A stretch of DNA of 64,000 bases from Flavobacteriaceae bacterium (GCA_028279515.1 JANQNQ010000005.1:310001-374000), one strand, 5' to 3'. Shown: positions 33,953 through 43,623, counted from the stretch's first letter. The notes: generated by a model from the sequence alone, not told the origin. Numbers and translations are program-made.

Positions 33953-35218
33953 TTACCACTCGTTGATTCGGTTGGCATCCAGTTTTACAAAGATGAACAG
34001 CAGTATTGTAAAGCCCCAAAGTCCTGAGCCACCATAACTAAAGAAAGGCAATGGAATACCTACCGTTGGCAATAGACCGATCACCATCCCGACGTTGATG
34101 ACAAAGTGAAAGAAGAGTATAGAGGCCACACCGTACCCATATATCCGGCTAAACTGGCTCTTTTGCCGCTCTGCAAGAGCAATTACTCTAAGAATGAGCA
34201 GCACAAATAGAAGCACTACGAGCGAAGCTCCTAAAAAGCCCCATTCTTCACCAACCGTACTAAAGATGTAATCGGTGTGTTGTTCGGGCACAAAACCTCC
34301 TTTTGTTTGCGTTCCTTCTAAAAACCCTTTTCCAGTCCATCCACCTGATCCGATGGCGATTTGTGATTGATTCGTGTTGTACCCAATCCCTTTGGTGTCG
34401 ACACTTTTTCCGAGAACAATATTAAAACGGTCACGGTGACGTTGTTCAAAGACATTGTTGAAAATGTAATTAACAGAGTAAGAGAAGGCCACACAGATCA
34501 AAAGTCCCAAGATATATGGGGCCAGTTTCGTTTTCTTGTTCCGTTTTTTCTTAATCCAATACACGAATAAAGCGAGTACAGCCAATCCAACCGAAACATA
34601 CAATGGCGTAAAGAGAAGGGTGACGATAAAGAGGCCGATCATGCTAAACCCTAAGATTAAATAACCCGTTGACAATCCTTCGCGATGCAACACAAAAAAG
34701 AAGGCCGCATAGACTAAGGCGCTTCCGGGGTCGGGTTGTGGTACGATGAGTAATGCAGGCAGCACTACAATCAAAAATGCCCGCAGCTGATGCTTCAGGT
34801 CTTTGATGTTGGTCTGTATATCACTTAAATACTTGGCTAGAGCCAAGGCCGTTGCCGCTTTGGCAAATTCTGACGGCTGAAACGTGAAGCCTCCGATGGC
34901 ATACCAAGAGGTGGCGCCATTGATATTTTTTCCGAAGACAAATAAACCGAGTAACGATAGCAATGAGGCAAGGTAAATAACACTTCCGAAGCGTTCATAG
35001 AATTTGGCTTCTATACCCAAAATAAGGACAATCAATATGAGTCCGACGCCAATGAATAGCAACTGTTTTCCGTACGGTGCGCTAAGATCTAAGATATTTG
35101 AAGCGTCGCTCAACGAAGCCGAATAGATGTTTCCCCAGCCAAAACCAACTAACAGAAAATACAGTAAGAAGGTGACCCAGTCAAAGTTGGTAATGATCTT
35201 GTTGCCCGAATAACTCAT
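33953..35218 (-). CDS. rodA: Rod shape-determining SEDS glycosyltransferase RodA
   Basis: 421 residues with about ten membrane helices. SEDS signatures include NGATSWYAIGGFTFQPSEFAK, PDPGSALV, GWTGKGFLEGTQTKGGFVPEQHTDYIFSTVGEEWGF (positions about 275-315) and FSYGGSGL. RodA polymerises lipid II glycan strands during cell elongation together with PBP2. It overlaps the PBP2 gene by 4 bases and is the last gene of the mre operon. Confidence 0.96.
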   Translation of the reverse strand: MSYSGNKIITNFDWVTFLLYFLLVGFGWGNIYSASLSDASNILDLSAPYGKQLLFIGVGLILIVLILGIEAKFYERFGSVIYLASLLSLLGLFVFGKNINGATSWYAIGGFTFQPSEFAKAATALALAKYLSDIQTNIKDLKHQLRAFLIVVLPALLIVPQPDPGSALVYAAFFFVLHREGLSTGYLILGFSMIGLFIVTLLFTPLYVSVGLAVLALFVYWIKKKRNKKTKLAPYILGLLICVAFSYSVNYIFNNVFEQRHRDRFNIVLGKSVDTKGIGYNTNQSQIAIGSGGWTGKGFLEGTQTKGGFVPEQHTDYIFSTVGEEWGFLGASLVVLLFVLLILRVIALAERQKSQFSRIYGYGVASILFFHFVINVGMVIGLLPTVGIPLPFFSYGGSGLWGFTILLFIFVKLDANRINEW

Positions 35219-37083
35219 TGATTGATCTCAAAAGGTTCTCCACTAAGTGGTTTTGCATATTCCTCCTCCAAACTCCCTAACAACATACGCTGTTCAAGAT
35301 AATCACGATCGACCTCTCCATTGATATATTTTTCAATCATTAAACTGGCAATAGGCGCTGCCCATCGACCTCCCCAGTAGCCATTTTCTACAAAGACGGC
35401 AATGGCGATCTTGGGATTTTCCTTGGGTGCAAAGGCAACAAAAATAGAGTGGTCGGTTAATTGTGTATGCTTGCCATCGATGGTAGTGAAATTCTCAGCT
35501 GTACCCGTCTTTCCGCAGACTTCAATGCCCTTGATCTTGGCAATTTTGGCCGTACCCTTTTCGATCACATTGTGCATACCATCAACCACAGTTTCAAAAT
35601 GCTTTGAATCAATGGTCGTGTACTTACGGGTCGTATATTTACGATTGACCGTGTCGTTTTCGATGGACTTAATGATATGGGGAGTGTAAAAATACCCTCT
35701 GTTGGCAATGGCCGCTGTGAAATTAGCCAATTGAATAGGTGTGGCCAAGACCTCTCCTTGTCCGATGGCATTAGAGATGGTGGTCACGGCCTTCCAGCCG
35801 CCTTTGTCTCTTGGATACACAATGTCGTAATATTTTGAATTAGGTACCTTGCCCGGCTGACCGATGGGTAGGTCGTATCCTAGATAATTGCCCAACCCAA
35901 AGCTCTTGATATGATTTTTCCAAGTGTCTATACCTTTTTTGTGGTCCTCGTATTTTTCGATGGCACGTCGGTACACATTAGAGAAATAGGTGTTGCAAGA
36001 TTCATAGATGCCACGATTCATATTGTTACGAGCACCATAGTTACAGTGACAACCCATAAACGCTCCTCGGGCATAATAGTGTCCTCTATGACAGGTAATC
36101 GTCGTGTTTGGGTCAATAACACCTTCTTGTAAAGCCACAAGGGCGTTTAACGTTTTAAAGGGAGACCCTGGAGGGTATTGTGCCTGCAGCCCACGATCAA
36201 AAAACGGATTGCTGATCGTATCAGAATCTAGCTTTGCATAGTTTGCCGAGCGCTCTCGTCCAACTAATAGAGCTGGATTATAGGTGGGGGCGCTTACCAA
36301 GGCAAGGATTTCTCCCGTAGAAGGTTCAAGCGCGACAATACCGCCGCGTTTGCTGTTCATCAGTAATTCACCATATTCTTGAAGCGCAGCATCAATGGTA
36401 ATATAGATGTCTTTCCCCTGCTGAGGCAGTGTATCGAACTTTCCTTCTTTGTACGCCCCGATGGTTCGGTTGTACTTGTCTTTTTGCAGGTATTTTACCC
36501 CCTTAACACCACGCAACGCACTTTCATATGATTTTTCTACGCCCTGCCTTCCGATCAACTCGCCTGATTGGTAATAGGCGTTTCGCTTCAGGTCATGGTC
36601 GTTTACCTCACTAATGTAGCCAAGCACATTGGCTCCCACGTTGGTCTGATAGTCGCGTAACGAACGCTTTTGGATGTAGAACCCCTCAAACTTTCGCATC
36701 TTTTCTTGCAGCGAAGCATAATCTTGCTTAGACAACTGCGCAACGAATACCGAAGGAATCCTCGGCGAGTATCTGCGAGCCTTTTTATATTTTTTAATGA
36801 AATCTTCTTTGGTGATCTTCAGAAGTTTGCAAAACTGCATGGTGTCTAGCGGTTTCACATCCTTCGGAATGATCATGATGTCGTATGCCGGTTGATTGGC
36901 CACCAAAAGGGTTCCGTTGCGATCGTAGATATAACCACGCTCGGGATAATCGTATACTGCTTTTATAGCATTGTCTCGCGAGAGTTCTTCAAAATTCGTG
37001 TCAAATATTTGCAGGTAGAACAGTCGGCCTACAAAGACAAGGCCAATGAAGATGACGCTAGAAAAGAGTAATAATTTTCTCAT
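35215..37083 (-). CDS. mrdA: Penicillin-binding protein 2 (elongation transpeptidase)
   Basis: 622 residues. One N-terminal membrane anchor (about 5-22) is followed by the PBP dimer domain and the transpeptidase domain. The three active-site motifs are Ser307-x-x-Lys310 (PPGSPFK), SCN (about 358) and KTG in CGKTGTAE (about 523). It cross-links the glycan made by RodA in the elongasome. Overlaps of 4 bases with both mreD and rodA show tight translational coupling. Confidence 0.96.
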   Translation of the reverse strand: MRKLLLFSSVIFIGLVFVGRLFYLQIFDTNFEELSRDNAIKAVYDYPERGYIYDRNGTLLVANQPAYDIMIIPKDVKPLDTMQFCKLLKITKEDFIKKYKKARRYSPRIPSVFVAQLSKQDYASLQEKMRKFEGFYIQKRSLRDYQTNVGANVLGYISEVNDHDLKRNAYYQSGELIGRQGVEKSYESALRGVKGVKYLQKDKYNRTIGAYKEGKFDTLPQQGKDIYITIDAALQEYGELLMNSKRGGIVALEPSTGEILALVSAPTYNPALLVGRERSANYAKLDSDTISNPFFDRGLQAQYPPGSPFKTLNALVALQEGVIDPNTTITCHRGHYYARGAFMGCHCNYGARNNMNRGIYESCNTYFSNVYRRAIEKYEDHKKGIDTWKNHIKSFGLGNYLGYDLPIGQPGKVPNSKYYDIVYPRDKGGWKAVTTISNAIGQGEVLATPIQLANFTAAIANRGYFYTPHIIKSIENDTVNRKYTTRKYTTIDSKHFETVVDGMHNVIEKGTAKIAKIKGIEVCGKTGTAENFTTIDGKHTQLTDHSIFVAFAPKENPKIAIAVFVENGYWGGRWAAPIASLMIEKYINGEVDRDYLEQRMLLGSLEEEYAKPLSGEPFEINQ

Positions 37084-37586
37084 TTGTTTTTTCGGCTAAA
37101 CAAAAAGATGAATAAAAGACTCAATAAGATAGTAAAGATACTGGAGAATAACGTCTTTTTCAGGATCAAAAGTATATTCGAAATGTTAAAAATCTCTAGT
37201 AAGAAAAGCACAAAATGATGTACGAATACTAAGATGAAAGTATAGGTAAATCGCTCCCCAATTGTGGTCTTATTCAATTTGATCGACTGGTACTCATAGC
37301 TCGTACCAAAAGAAAAGCGCAATACTACGGGTCTGATGTACGCTATGACCAGACAGGCGGCGGCATTGATGCCTCCAGCGTCAGTAAATATGTCAAGCAG
37401 AAGCCCATAGATAAAGCTTACAAAAATGAAGACCGTTCTGTTATTTTTGAACGGGTATAGCAAGATGAAGATGACATAGATATACGGGTCAATGTATCCC
37501 AAAAAGTCAATGTTGTTGAATATCAGCACCTGCGCAAGAAGCAGCACTACAAAGCGTCCGATATTTTTGACCAATTCATTATTCAT
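37080..37586 (-). CDS. mreD: Rod shape-determining protein MreD
   Basis: 168 residues, nearly all within five to six membrane helices. YGLLLDIFTDAGGINAAACLVIAYIRP is the conserved MreD segment. It links MreC to RodA/PBP2 in the inner membrane. Its start overlaps the end of mreC by 8 bases and its end overlaps mrdA by 4 bases. Confidence 0.93.
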   Translation of the reverse strand: MNNELVKNIGRFVVLLLAQVLIFNNIDFLGYIDPYIYVIFILLYPFKNNRTVFIFVSFIYGLLLDIFTDAGGINAAACLVIAYIRPVVLRFSFGTSYEYQSIKLNKTTIGERFTYTFILVFVHHFVLFLLEIFNISNILLILKKTLFSSIFTILLSLLFIFLFSRKNK

Positions 37587-38406
37587 TCTCAGTGGCTTCT
37601 TGTAGACTTAAGATTTCTTGTGCATCTTTGTTTTCAATGACATATACATGACCCAAATTCGTCATATCGGCGAAAAGTTGGACGTCGATGAGGTAATAGT
37701 TCTCAGATTGGTCTAAGGCGTATTTGACGATTGTTCCCACGGGAACCCCTTTCGGAAATATAGTTGACATGCCTCCGGTAATGACCGTGTCGCCCACTGC
37801 CACAGATGCCAGTCTTGGGATATCGGTCAACTGTACAATGTTTGTCTGCTCGCCATTCCAACCTAAGGTTCCAAATTGATTTGAGTTTTTCAGCTTTGCA
37901 TTGATGCTCGAATTTTCATGAAGTACAGAGATCACCGTAGCATAACCGCTAGAAGTTTGGTCAATGATACCCACAATTCCTTCGGAAGTGATGACACCCA
38001 TATCTTGCTTGATACTATCAGAAGCACCGCTATTGATCGTGAGTGTGTTGTTAGGCTTGTTAAAGCTGTTCTTTATTACTTTGGAAGCTCTAAAGATGTA
38101 CTGTTCTTCAAACGAAGTACTATCGATAAAAGAGGTGATAGCTGTCGAATCAACATTGTTGAATAACACTTTTCTAAGTCGAAGGTTTTCGTCGATCAAA
38201 CGTTGATTGCGTTCCTTGAGTGAAAAGTAATCATTGACGCCACTGATCGATTCATATACGCCACCAGTGAGCCAATTGGCCGAATTGATAAACTTACTCT
38301 TGTGATACGAATGTGATTGAATGGTCAACCCCAGTGAAACAACAAACAGCAGTAAAAACAGAATAAAATTCTTATTCCTAATGAAAAAGTTGATGATCTG
38401 CTGCAT
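37579..38406 (-). CDS. mreC: Rod shape-determining protein MreC
   Basis: 275 residues. One N-terminal membrane helix (about 13-30) precedes a coiled coil (SLKERNQRLIDENLRLRKVL, about 62-81) and the periplasmic two-barrel domain (VITSEGIVGIID, TVITGGMSTIFPKGVPVG). It scaffolds the elongasome and activates PBP2. It lies 13 bases after mreB and overlaps mreD. Confidence 0.95.
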   Translation of the reverse strand: MQQIINFFIRNKNFILFLLLFVVSLGLTIQSHSYHKSKFINSANWLTGGVYESISGVNDYFSLKERNQRLIDENLRLRKVLFNNVDSTAITSFIDSTSFEEQYIFRASKVIKNSFNKPNNTLTINSGASDSIKQDMGVITSEGIVGIIDQTSSGYATVISVLHENSSINAKLKNSNQFGTLGWNGEQTNIVQLTDIPRLASVAVGDTVITGGMSTIFPKGVPVGTIVKYALDQSENYYLIDVQLFADMTNLGHVYVIENKDAQEILSLQEATENE

Positions 38407-38419
38407 AGAATGTTGTTAC

Positions 38420-39448
38420 CTATTTGATCAATACACTCTTATAGCGTTCGAGGTTTTTAAGCGTTATTCCTGTACCGCGTACTACCGCTCTTAAAGGATC
38501 TTCGGCTATATAAACTGGCAGATCGGTCTTTTGCGACAGACGCTTGTCTAAACCACGAAGCATAGATCCCCCACCAGCTAGATAGATTCCGGTATTGTAA
38601 ATATCAGCAGCCAATTCTGGAGGTGTTTGTGATAAGGTTTCCATAACGGCATCCTCGATACGCAAGATCGACTTGTCAAGCGCCTTGGCAATTTCACGAT
38701 ACGAGATCTGTACTTGCTTCGGCTTTCCAGTCAAAAGGTCACGCCCTTGTACAGACATTTCCTCTGGTGGAAGTTCAAGATCTTCGGTTGCGGCACCGAT
38801 CTGAATTTTGATCTTCTCTGCAGTGCGTTCTCCTACGTACAAGTTGTGCTGCGTACGCATGTAGTAAATGATATCATTGGTGAATACATCCCCCGCAATC
38901 TTCACTGACTTGTCACAGACAATTCCACCTAAAGCGATGACAGCAATCTCGGTTGTACCACCACCGATGTCAACGATCATGTTTCCTTTTGGTTGCATGA
39001 TGTCAACTCCGATACCAATGGCTGCCGCCATCGGTTCATGGATCAAGTATACTTCTTTCCCGTTTACACGTTCGGCTGATTCTTTTACCGCACGCATCTC
39101 TACTTCGGTGATTCCTGAAGGAATACAGATAACCATTCGTAAAGCAGGAGTGAATAATTTCTTTTTTAAGGAAGGAATGTTCTTGATGAACATACTGATC
39201 ATCTTCTCTGAAGCGTCAAAGTCGGCAATTACACCGTCTTTCAAAGGTCGGATGGTCTTGATGTTCTCATGGGTCTTTCCTTGCATCATATTGGCTTCTT
39301 TTCCAACAGCAATGATCTTTCCGGAAGTTCTATCTCTAGCAACAATCGACGGACTGTCTACAACGACCTTGTCATTATGTATGATCAGTGTATTTGCCGT
39401 TCCTAGGTCGATGGCAATTTCCTCAGTTAAGAAGTCAAAAAATCCCAT
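38420..39448 (-). CDS. mreB: Rod shape-determining actin homologue MreB
   Basis: 342 residues with actin-fold motifs: IAIDLGTANTLI (phosphate 1), MIVDIGGGTTEIAVIALGG (phosphate 2) and IYLAGGGSMLRGLD (adenosine). It forms membrane-bound filaments that guide elongation of the cell wall. It is the first gene of mreB-mreC-mreD-mrdA-rodA. The preceding gene on the same strand is purH, 67 bases upstream. Confidence 0.97.
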   Translation of the reverse strand: MGFFDFLTEEIAIDLGTANTLIIHNDKVVVDSPSIVARDRTSGKIIAVGKEANMMQGKTHENIKTIRPLKDGVIADFDASEKMISMFIKNIPSLKKKLFTPALRMVICIPSGITEVEMRAVKESAERVNGKEVYLIHEPMAAAIGIGVDIMQPKGNMIVDIGGGTTEIAVIALGGIVCDKSVKIAGDVFTNDIIYYMRTQHNLYVGERTAEKIKIQIGAATEDLELPPEEMSVQGRDLLTGKPKQVQISYREIAKALDKSILRIEDAVMETLSQTPPELAADIYNTGIYLAGGGSMLRGLDKRLSQKTDLPVYIAEDPLRAVVRGTGITLKNLERYKSVLIK

Positions 39449-39515
39449 ATTTTGTTTTAGGTATTATAGGGGGTTAGGTACTAAATTATGGTCAAAGTAT
39501 GTAAAAATACTAAAA

Positions 39516-41042
39516 TTAATGTTTAAAATGGCGGGTTCCAGTAAATACCATGGATACGCCGTTATCGTTACAATAATCAATTGAAAGTTGATCCTTGATC
39601 GAACCTCCTGGTTGGATCACCGAAGTGATACCTGCATTGTCTGCAATCTCTACACAATCTGGAAACGGGAAGAACGCATCACTTGCCATCACAGCTCCTT
39701 TTAAGTCGAATTTAAAGGAATTGGCCTTTTCGATGGCTTGACGCAAGGCGTCTACACGTGAGGTCTGCCCTGTACCCGAAGCACAAAGTTGCTTGTTCTT
39801 GGCCAAAACGATCGTGTTAGACTTGGTATGCTTACAGATCTTTGAGGCGAAGATCAGGTCTTCTAACTCATTTTCAGAAGGTTTATTGTTTGTTTTGTGT
39901 TCCAATTCTGAAACAGCATCCGTTTTAAGATCCTTGTCTTGTACCAAAACACCGTTCAGACACGTTCTTACTTGTGTTTTTGGCAAGGCTACTTCTTTCT
40001 GAATCAATAGGATTCTGTTTTTCTTTCCTTTTAAGACCTCAAGAGCATCATCGCTAAAAGAAGGAGCAATGACTACTTCACAGAATAGCTTGTGGATCTC
40101 TTCAGCGGTTGGCTTGTCGATTTGCGTGTTAGCGATCAAAATACCTCCAAATGCCGAAACAGGGTCACCTGCAAGTGCTGCGACATATGCATCATGGATG
40201 GTCGATCTTGTGGCGATTCCGCAGGCGTTGTTATGCTTCAAAATAGCGAACGTTGGATCGTCATTTGCGAATTCTCCCATCAAGTTCACTGCAGCATCAA
40301 CGTCCAATAGATTGTTGTACGACAATTCTTTTCCGTGTAGTTTATCGAACATGGCGTCAAACTCTCCGAAGAAGTATCCTTCTTGATGTGGGTTCTCGCC
40401 GTAGCGAAGTTTCTTTCCTTCGGTAATGCTGGCCTTGTAGACTACTTCTTCCGCATTAAAATAATTGAAAATAGCAGTGTCGTAGTGTGAAGACACGTTG
40501 AAGGCTTTGGCGGCAAAACGCTTTCTGTCTTCAGCTGATGTCTGTCCGTTCTTTTCATTCAACAAGTTCAAAAATTCAGCGTAGTCGTTTACTGAAGAAA
40601 CACAGAGCACATCAGCAAAGTTCTTAGCGGCTGCACGAATGAGCGAGATACCACCGATATCGATCTTCTCGATAATATCCTGCTCTGAAGCACCCGAAGC
40701 AACAGTTTTTTCAAACGGATATAGGTCGACGATAACAATGTCGATCTGCGGAATTTCATATTCCTGCAATTCTGCTACGTCGCTCTCATTGTTTTGACGA
40801 TTCAGGATACCTCCAAATACTTTAGGGTGAAGGGTTTTCACTCTTCCGCCTAAAATAGAAGGGTACGAAGTCACGTCTTCAACAGGAATCACGTTGATGC
40901 CTTGCTCTTTGATAAACTTCTCTGTGCCTCCGGTCGAATAGATGGTGATGCCAAGTTCGTCTAGCTTCTTAACAATAGGGGCCAGTCCGTCTTTACTGAA
41001 TACGGAAACCAGTGCAGATTTTGCAGTTTTAATGGAATTCAT
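39516..41042 (-). CDS. purH: Bifunctional AICAR transformylase/IMP cyclohydrolase
   Basis: 508 residues. The N-terminal IMP cyclohydrolase (MGS-like) domain has SVFSKDGL, STGGTEKFI and GGRVKTLHPKVFGGIL; the C-terminal transformylase domain has LRYGENPHQ, KHNNACG and SDAFFPFPD. It catalyses the last two steps of IMP synthesis in the cytoplasm. The start at 41042 is preceded by a clear TACTTTTG box. The linkage to mreB is common in Flavobacteriia. Confidence 0.97.
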   Translation of the reverse strand: MNSIKTAKSALVSVFSKDGLAPIVKKLDELGITIYSTGGTEKFIKEQGINVIPVEDVTSYPSILGGRVKTLHPKVFGGILNRQNNESDVAELQEYEIPQIDIVIVDLYPFEKTVASGASEQDIIEKIDIGGISLIRAAAKNFADVLCVSSVNDYAEFLNLLNEKNGQTSAEDRKRFAAKAFNVSSHYDTAIFNYFNAEEVVYKASITEGKKLRYGENPHQEGYFFGEFDAMFDKLHGKELSYNNLLDVDAAVNLMGEFANDDPTFAILKHNNACGIATRSTIHDAYVAALAGDPVSAFGGILIANTQIDKPTAEEIHKLFCEVVIAPSFSDDALEVLKGKKNRILLIQKEVALPKTQVRTCLNGVLVQDKDLKTDAVSELEHKTNNKPSENELEDLIFASKICKHTKSNTIVLAKNKQLCASGTGQTSRVDALRQAIEKANSFKFDLKGAVMASDAFFPFPDCVEIADNAGITSVIQPGGSIKDQLSIDYCNDNGVSMVFTGTRHFKH

Positions 41043-41065
41043 TCTCGTTGTGTTGTTTAAAGTTG

Positions 41066-41073
41066 CAAAAGTA
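41066..41073 (-). promoter_or_regulatory. Probable -7 box of purH
   Basis: TACTTTTG on the minus strand matches TAnnTTTG and lies 24 bases before the purH ATG. No TTG at the usual 19-22 base distance was found, so only the -7 element is called. Confidence 0.5.
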
Positions 41074-41158
41074 GCTTTTTTGCATCAAAATCACCACGAG
41101 AAATGGGCTATTTTTTTGAAAGAAAATGCCTTCCGCAGAAAACTAAAAAAAGTAAATT

Positions 41159-41614
41159 TTAAAGGAGCTCAGCCACTTTTTGATTGACGAACTCTAACAG
41201 ACGTTCATCGTCTTCTGTAAATGGATCTGCAGTATTTGAATCGATATCGATCTGACCGATATTCTCGCCATTGACAAACAACGGAATTACGATCTCGGCT
41301 TTTACCGTGATGCTGCACGCAATGTAGTTGTCTTGCGCCTTCACATCTGGCACTACAAAGTTCTCGTTGCTAACCGCCACCTGTCCACAGATGCCTTTTC
41401 CGAAAGGAATGATGGTATGGTCAGTTGGAGCTCCTACGTAAGGTCCCAATTTCAACTCTTCCTTGTCGCCGTTTCTAAAGTAGTAACCCACCCAATCGTA
41501 ATAAGAAATACTCTCGCGCAGTAAGTTGCACAAGGCGTACAGTCGCTCGTTGACGGTAGCTTCGGTGTTGTTGAGTATATCGAGGATCTCTGGTTTTAGA
41601 TATTCAAAGCGCAT
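41159..41614 (-). CDS. GAF-domain protein, free methionine-(R)-sulfoxide reductase-like
   Basis: From Met at 41614 the protein is 151 residues; upstream in-frame codons to 41749 lack family sequence and overlap the divergent xrtF gene, so they are excluded. It is a single GAF domain with YYDWVGYY, GKGICGQVA, YIACSITVKAEIVIPL and GQIDIDSNTADPFTEDDE, matching the YebR/fRMsr family. Cysteines in GICG and YIAC correspond to conserved cysteines of that family. It should reduce free methionine-R-sulfoxide in the cytoplasm. Confidence 0.85.
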   Translation of the reverse strand: MRFEYLKPEILDILNNTEATVNERLYALCNLLRESISYYDWVGYYFRNGDKEELKLGPYVGAPTDHTIIPFGKGICGQVAVSNENFVVPDVKAQDNYIACSITVKAEIVIPLFVNGENIGQIDIDSNTADPFTEDDERLLEFVNQKVAELL

Positions 41615-41686
41615 AGCGGTTATTTTTGAGTGCGAAATTACAGGTTTTTCTAAAAGCTTAAAAGGCGAGTGGCTGTTAAATTGTTC

Positions 41687-41694
41687 TATATTTG
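41687..41694 (+). promoter_or_regulatory. Probable -7 box of xrtF, very close to the start codon
   Basis: TATATTTG matches the consensus perfectly and ends only 5 bases before the ATG at 41700. The transcript would be leaderless or nearly so. The expected TTG upstream is not obvious. Confidence 0.5.
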
Positions 41695-41699
41695 TTGAA

Positions 41700-42230
41700 A
41701 TGCTTCCGCTTTTTAAAAAATACAAAGCAGCCATCATCTTTATCGCCAAATTCTTTCTGGTCTATATGGTCCTGACCTTTGTGTATGGCAAGTATTTAGA
41801 CGCATTTTCTGGTGAACCTGACAGCGTTACCAAAATTGTGGCCAATCAAAGCAATACGGTCATTAATTGGTTTGGATATCAAGGTGAAGTAACACCTCAT
41901 GAAAGCGAGCCGACCATGAAAATGATCATTAATGGGAAGTATGTTGGCCGAGTGATCGAAGGCTGTAATTCGATCAGCGTATTGATTTTGTTTGTAACCT
42001 TTGTGATTGCATTTGCTGGACCTTGGAAACGTACGCTCATTTTCATTTTAGCAGGGAGCGCCTTGATCTATTTGGTCAATGTTGCCCGTATTGTAATCTT
42101 GGGCATCGGACTCTATGAATACCCCGAAAAGGAATACCTTTTACATCAATTGATTTTCCCTGCGATCGTCTACGGAATGGTCTTACTGTTATGGATGTTT
42201 TGGGTGAATAAATTCTCGAAACGCTCATGA
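41700..42230 (+). CDS. xrtF: Exosortase family protein XrtF
   Basis: From Met at 41700 the protein is 176 residues with about five membrane helices; the frame continues upstream but there overlaps the GAF gene in antisense. The exosortase/archaeosortase catalytic residues are visible: Cys89 in EGCNSISV, Arg130 in NVARI and His149 in LLHQ. Exosortases are transpeptidase-like membrane proteases that recognise short C-terminal sorting tails. XrtF is widespread in Flavobacteriia but its substrates are not established. It overlaps the next gene by 4 bases. Confidence 0.92.
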   Translation: MLPLFKKYKAAIIFIAKFFLVYMVLTFVYGKYLDAFSGEPDSVTKIVANQSNTVINWFGYQGEVTPHESEPTMKMIINGKYVGRVIEGCNSISVLILFVTFVIAFAGPWKRTLIFILAGSALIYLVNVARIVILGIGLYEYPEKEYLLHQLIFPAIVYGMVLLLWMFWVNKFSKRS

Positions 42231-42661
42231 AAAAGATCGTAACCTATAGCGTTATTGGTTTCCTTTTTCTGCTTTTGGTGGCAGTGAGAGCGTTTGAAGG
42301 CATGCTGTTTTACGACCCATTTCTAGAGTTCTTTAAGAATGACTATCTGTTGGCCAAGATTCCAGACTATGACGGGATGAAACTCTTTTGGAGTCATCTG
42401 TTTCGCTATACAGTAAATACACTGCTGTCGTTGGCAATTTTGTATGTAGCTTTCAAGGATCGCCAGATCGTGGTGTTGTCGTCGATTCTTTACGGTTTTG
42501 TCTTTGTGATCTTAATCGTGGCGTACTTCTACTTGATCAAACACGATTTAAAAGAAGATTATTTGCTTACGTTTTATGTACGTCGATTTTTGATTCAGCC
42601 GATATTGCTTTTGGTGTTGTTGCCGGCATTTTATTATCAAAAGAAGCAACAGTCAAAGTAG
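42227..42661 (+). CDS. Exosortase F system-associated membrane protein
   Basis: 144 residues with about four membrane helices (near 5-20, 50-70, 78-98, 115-135). The segments YDPFLEFFKNDYL and LFRYTVNTLLSLAILYVAF are typical of the small partner protein always found after xrtF. The 4-base overlap with xrtF indicates coupled translation and a likely complex. Its function is unknown. It converges on the next gene with a 2-base gap and no terminator. Confidence 0.88.
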   Translation: MKKIVTYSVIGFLFLLLVAVRAFEGMLFYDPFLEFFKNDYLLAKIPDYDGMKLFWSHLFRYTVNTLLSLAILYVAFKDRQIVVLSSILYGFVFVILIVAYFYLIKHDLKEDYLLTFYVRRFLIQPILLLVLLPAFYYQKKQQSK

Positions 42662-42663
42662 GG

Positions 42664-43620
42664 TCACTGGACCATTTTAACCGAATTGATATTCCCTTTG
42701 TAATCGTATTCTTTTACTGGATTCTGTGGGTCCGTCATCCACTTACCATCGACAATGAATTTGTAGTGATGTTTTCCACCAGGGAGATCTAATGTGTAAA
42801 GCCACTTTCCATCCATATGGGTCATGGTCATTGACTCTTCATTCCAATCATTAAAAGAGCCTGCCAAGACGACTTTCTCAGCGTCGTTGAACCCTTCCAG
42901 GGTAAAAGTCACTTTTCCGGTTACCACGGCCACCGAGTTGTAGGTGTCAAACTCATTGATCACTTTTTCGGGATTGTGTGGGTCATGCATCCAGTGTCCG
43001 TCAACAATAAACTTGTATTGATAGACATCTGGTTTCAAAGAGAGAGTGAGTTTCCATCCGCCTTCGATCTTCTTCATTTTAAAGGCGTGTTCGTTCCATT
43101 TATTGAAAGATCCCGCTAAGATCACTTCGTGTGCGTCGGTGTACCCAGGCAGGTGAAAATCAACATTTCCTTCGTCATCTATCTGTGCTGTGTACAATTT
43201 AAGATTGTATACATGCAACCATTGGTTGCCTTCTTTAGCATCTGCCAAATTCGAAGCTTTGTCGTCAGACGGCTCAGCCCAATATCTATTGTTGACAATA
43301 AACTTGAACTCCCACGAGAATTCATCTGTAAAATCAGCCAGTTTCTTGCGTAGTTCAAAGGTATTGGTATCCAGTTTTTTCATGACCCACCCTTCTCTTG
43401 ACCAGTTGTTAAACTGACCAGAGACAGATACTTTATAAATCTCTAAGTCTTCGAAATCCAAGCGATCATGGGTGCCATCTTCTGTGGCCTCATAATAATC
43501 TCGAGGATCAAAAGTAAACACCACTACATCCCCTTCGATTCGATATCCAAGGGTCGCGTTCTGGGCCTGTGTAAAAAGCCCAAACAAAAGCGTGAGTATG
43601 ATGAGAGTGTTTCGTAGCAT
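42664..43620 (-). CDS. Secreted protein with three CBM48/AMPK-type glycan-binding domains
   Basis: 318 residues with a signal peptide ending LFTQAQ (about 1-20). Three E-set domains follow, each with a G(Q/S)FNxW motif: VSVSGQFNNWS (about 65), VILAGSFNKWNEHAFKMKK (about 170) and VVLAGSFNDWNEESMTM (about 250). The last two end in YKFIVDGxWMxDP(H/Q)NP. Such domains bind glycogen-like alpha-glucans in AMPK and branching enzymes, but here no catalytic domain is attached. It is 3 bases after the aspartyl protease gene. Function is unknown; glycan binding is inferred. Confidence 0.85.
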   Translation of the reverse strand: MLRNTLIILTLLFGLFTQAQNATLGYRIEGDVVVFTFDPRDYYEATEDGTHDRLDFEDLEIYKVSVSGQFNNWSREGWVMKKLDTNTFELRKKLADFTDEFSWEFKFIVNNRYWAEPSDDKASNLADAKEGNQWLHVYNLKLYTAQIDDEGNVDFHLPGYTDAHEVILAGSFNKWNEHAFKMKKIEGGWKLTLSLKPDVYQYKFIVDGHWMHDPHNPEKVINEFDTYNSVAVVTGKVTFTLEGFNDAEKVVLAGSFNDWNEESMTMTHMDGKWLYTLDLPGGKHHYKFIVDGKWMTDPQNPVKEYDYKGNINSVKMVQ

Positions 43621-43623
43621 AAG

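Noticed and set aside
41526-41699. 58-codon N-terminal extension of XrtF
   Set aside because: It lies antisense to the well-supported GAF-domain gene, is upstream of the TATATTTG box, and does not match the exosortase family.
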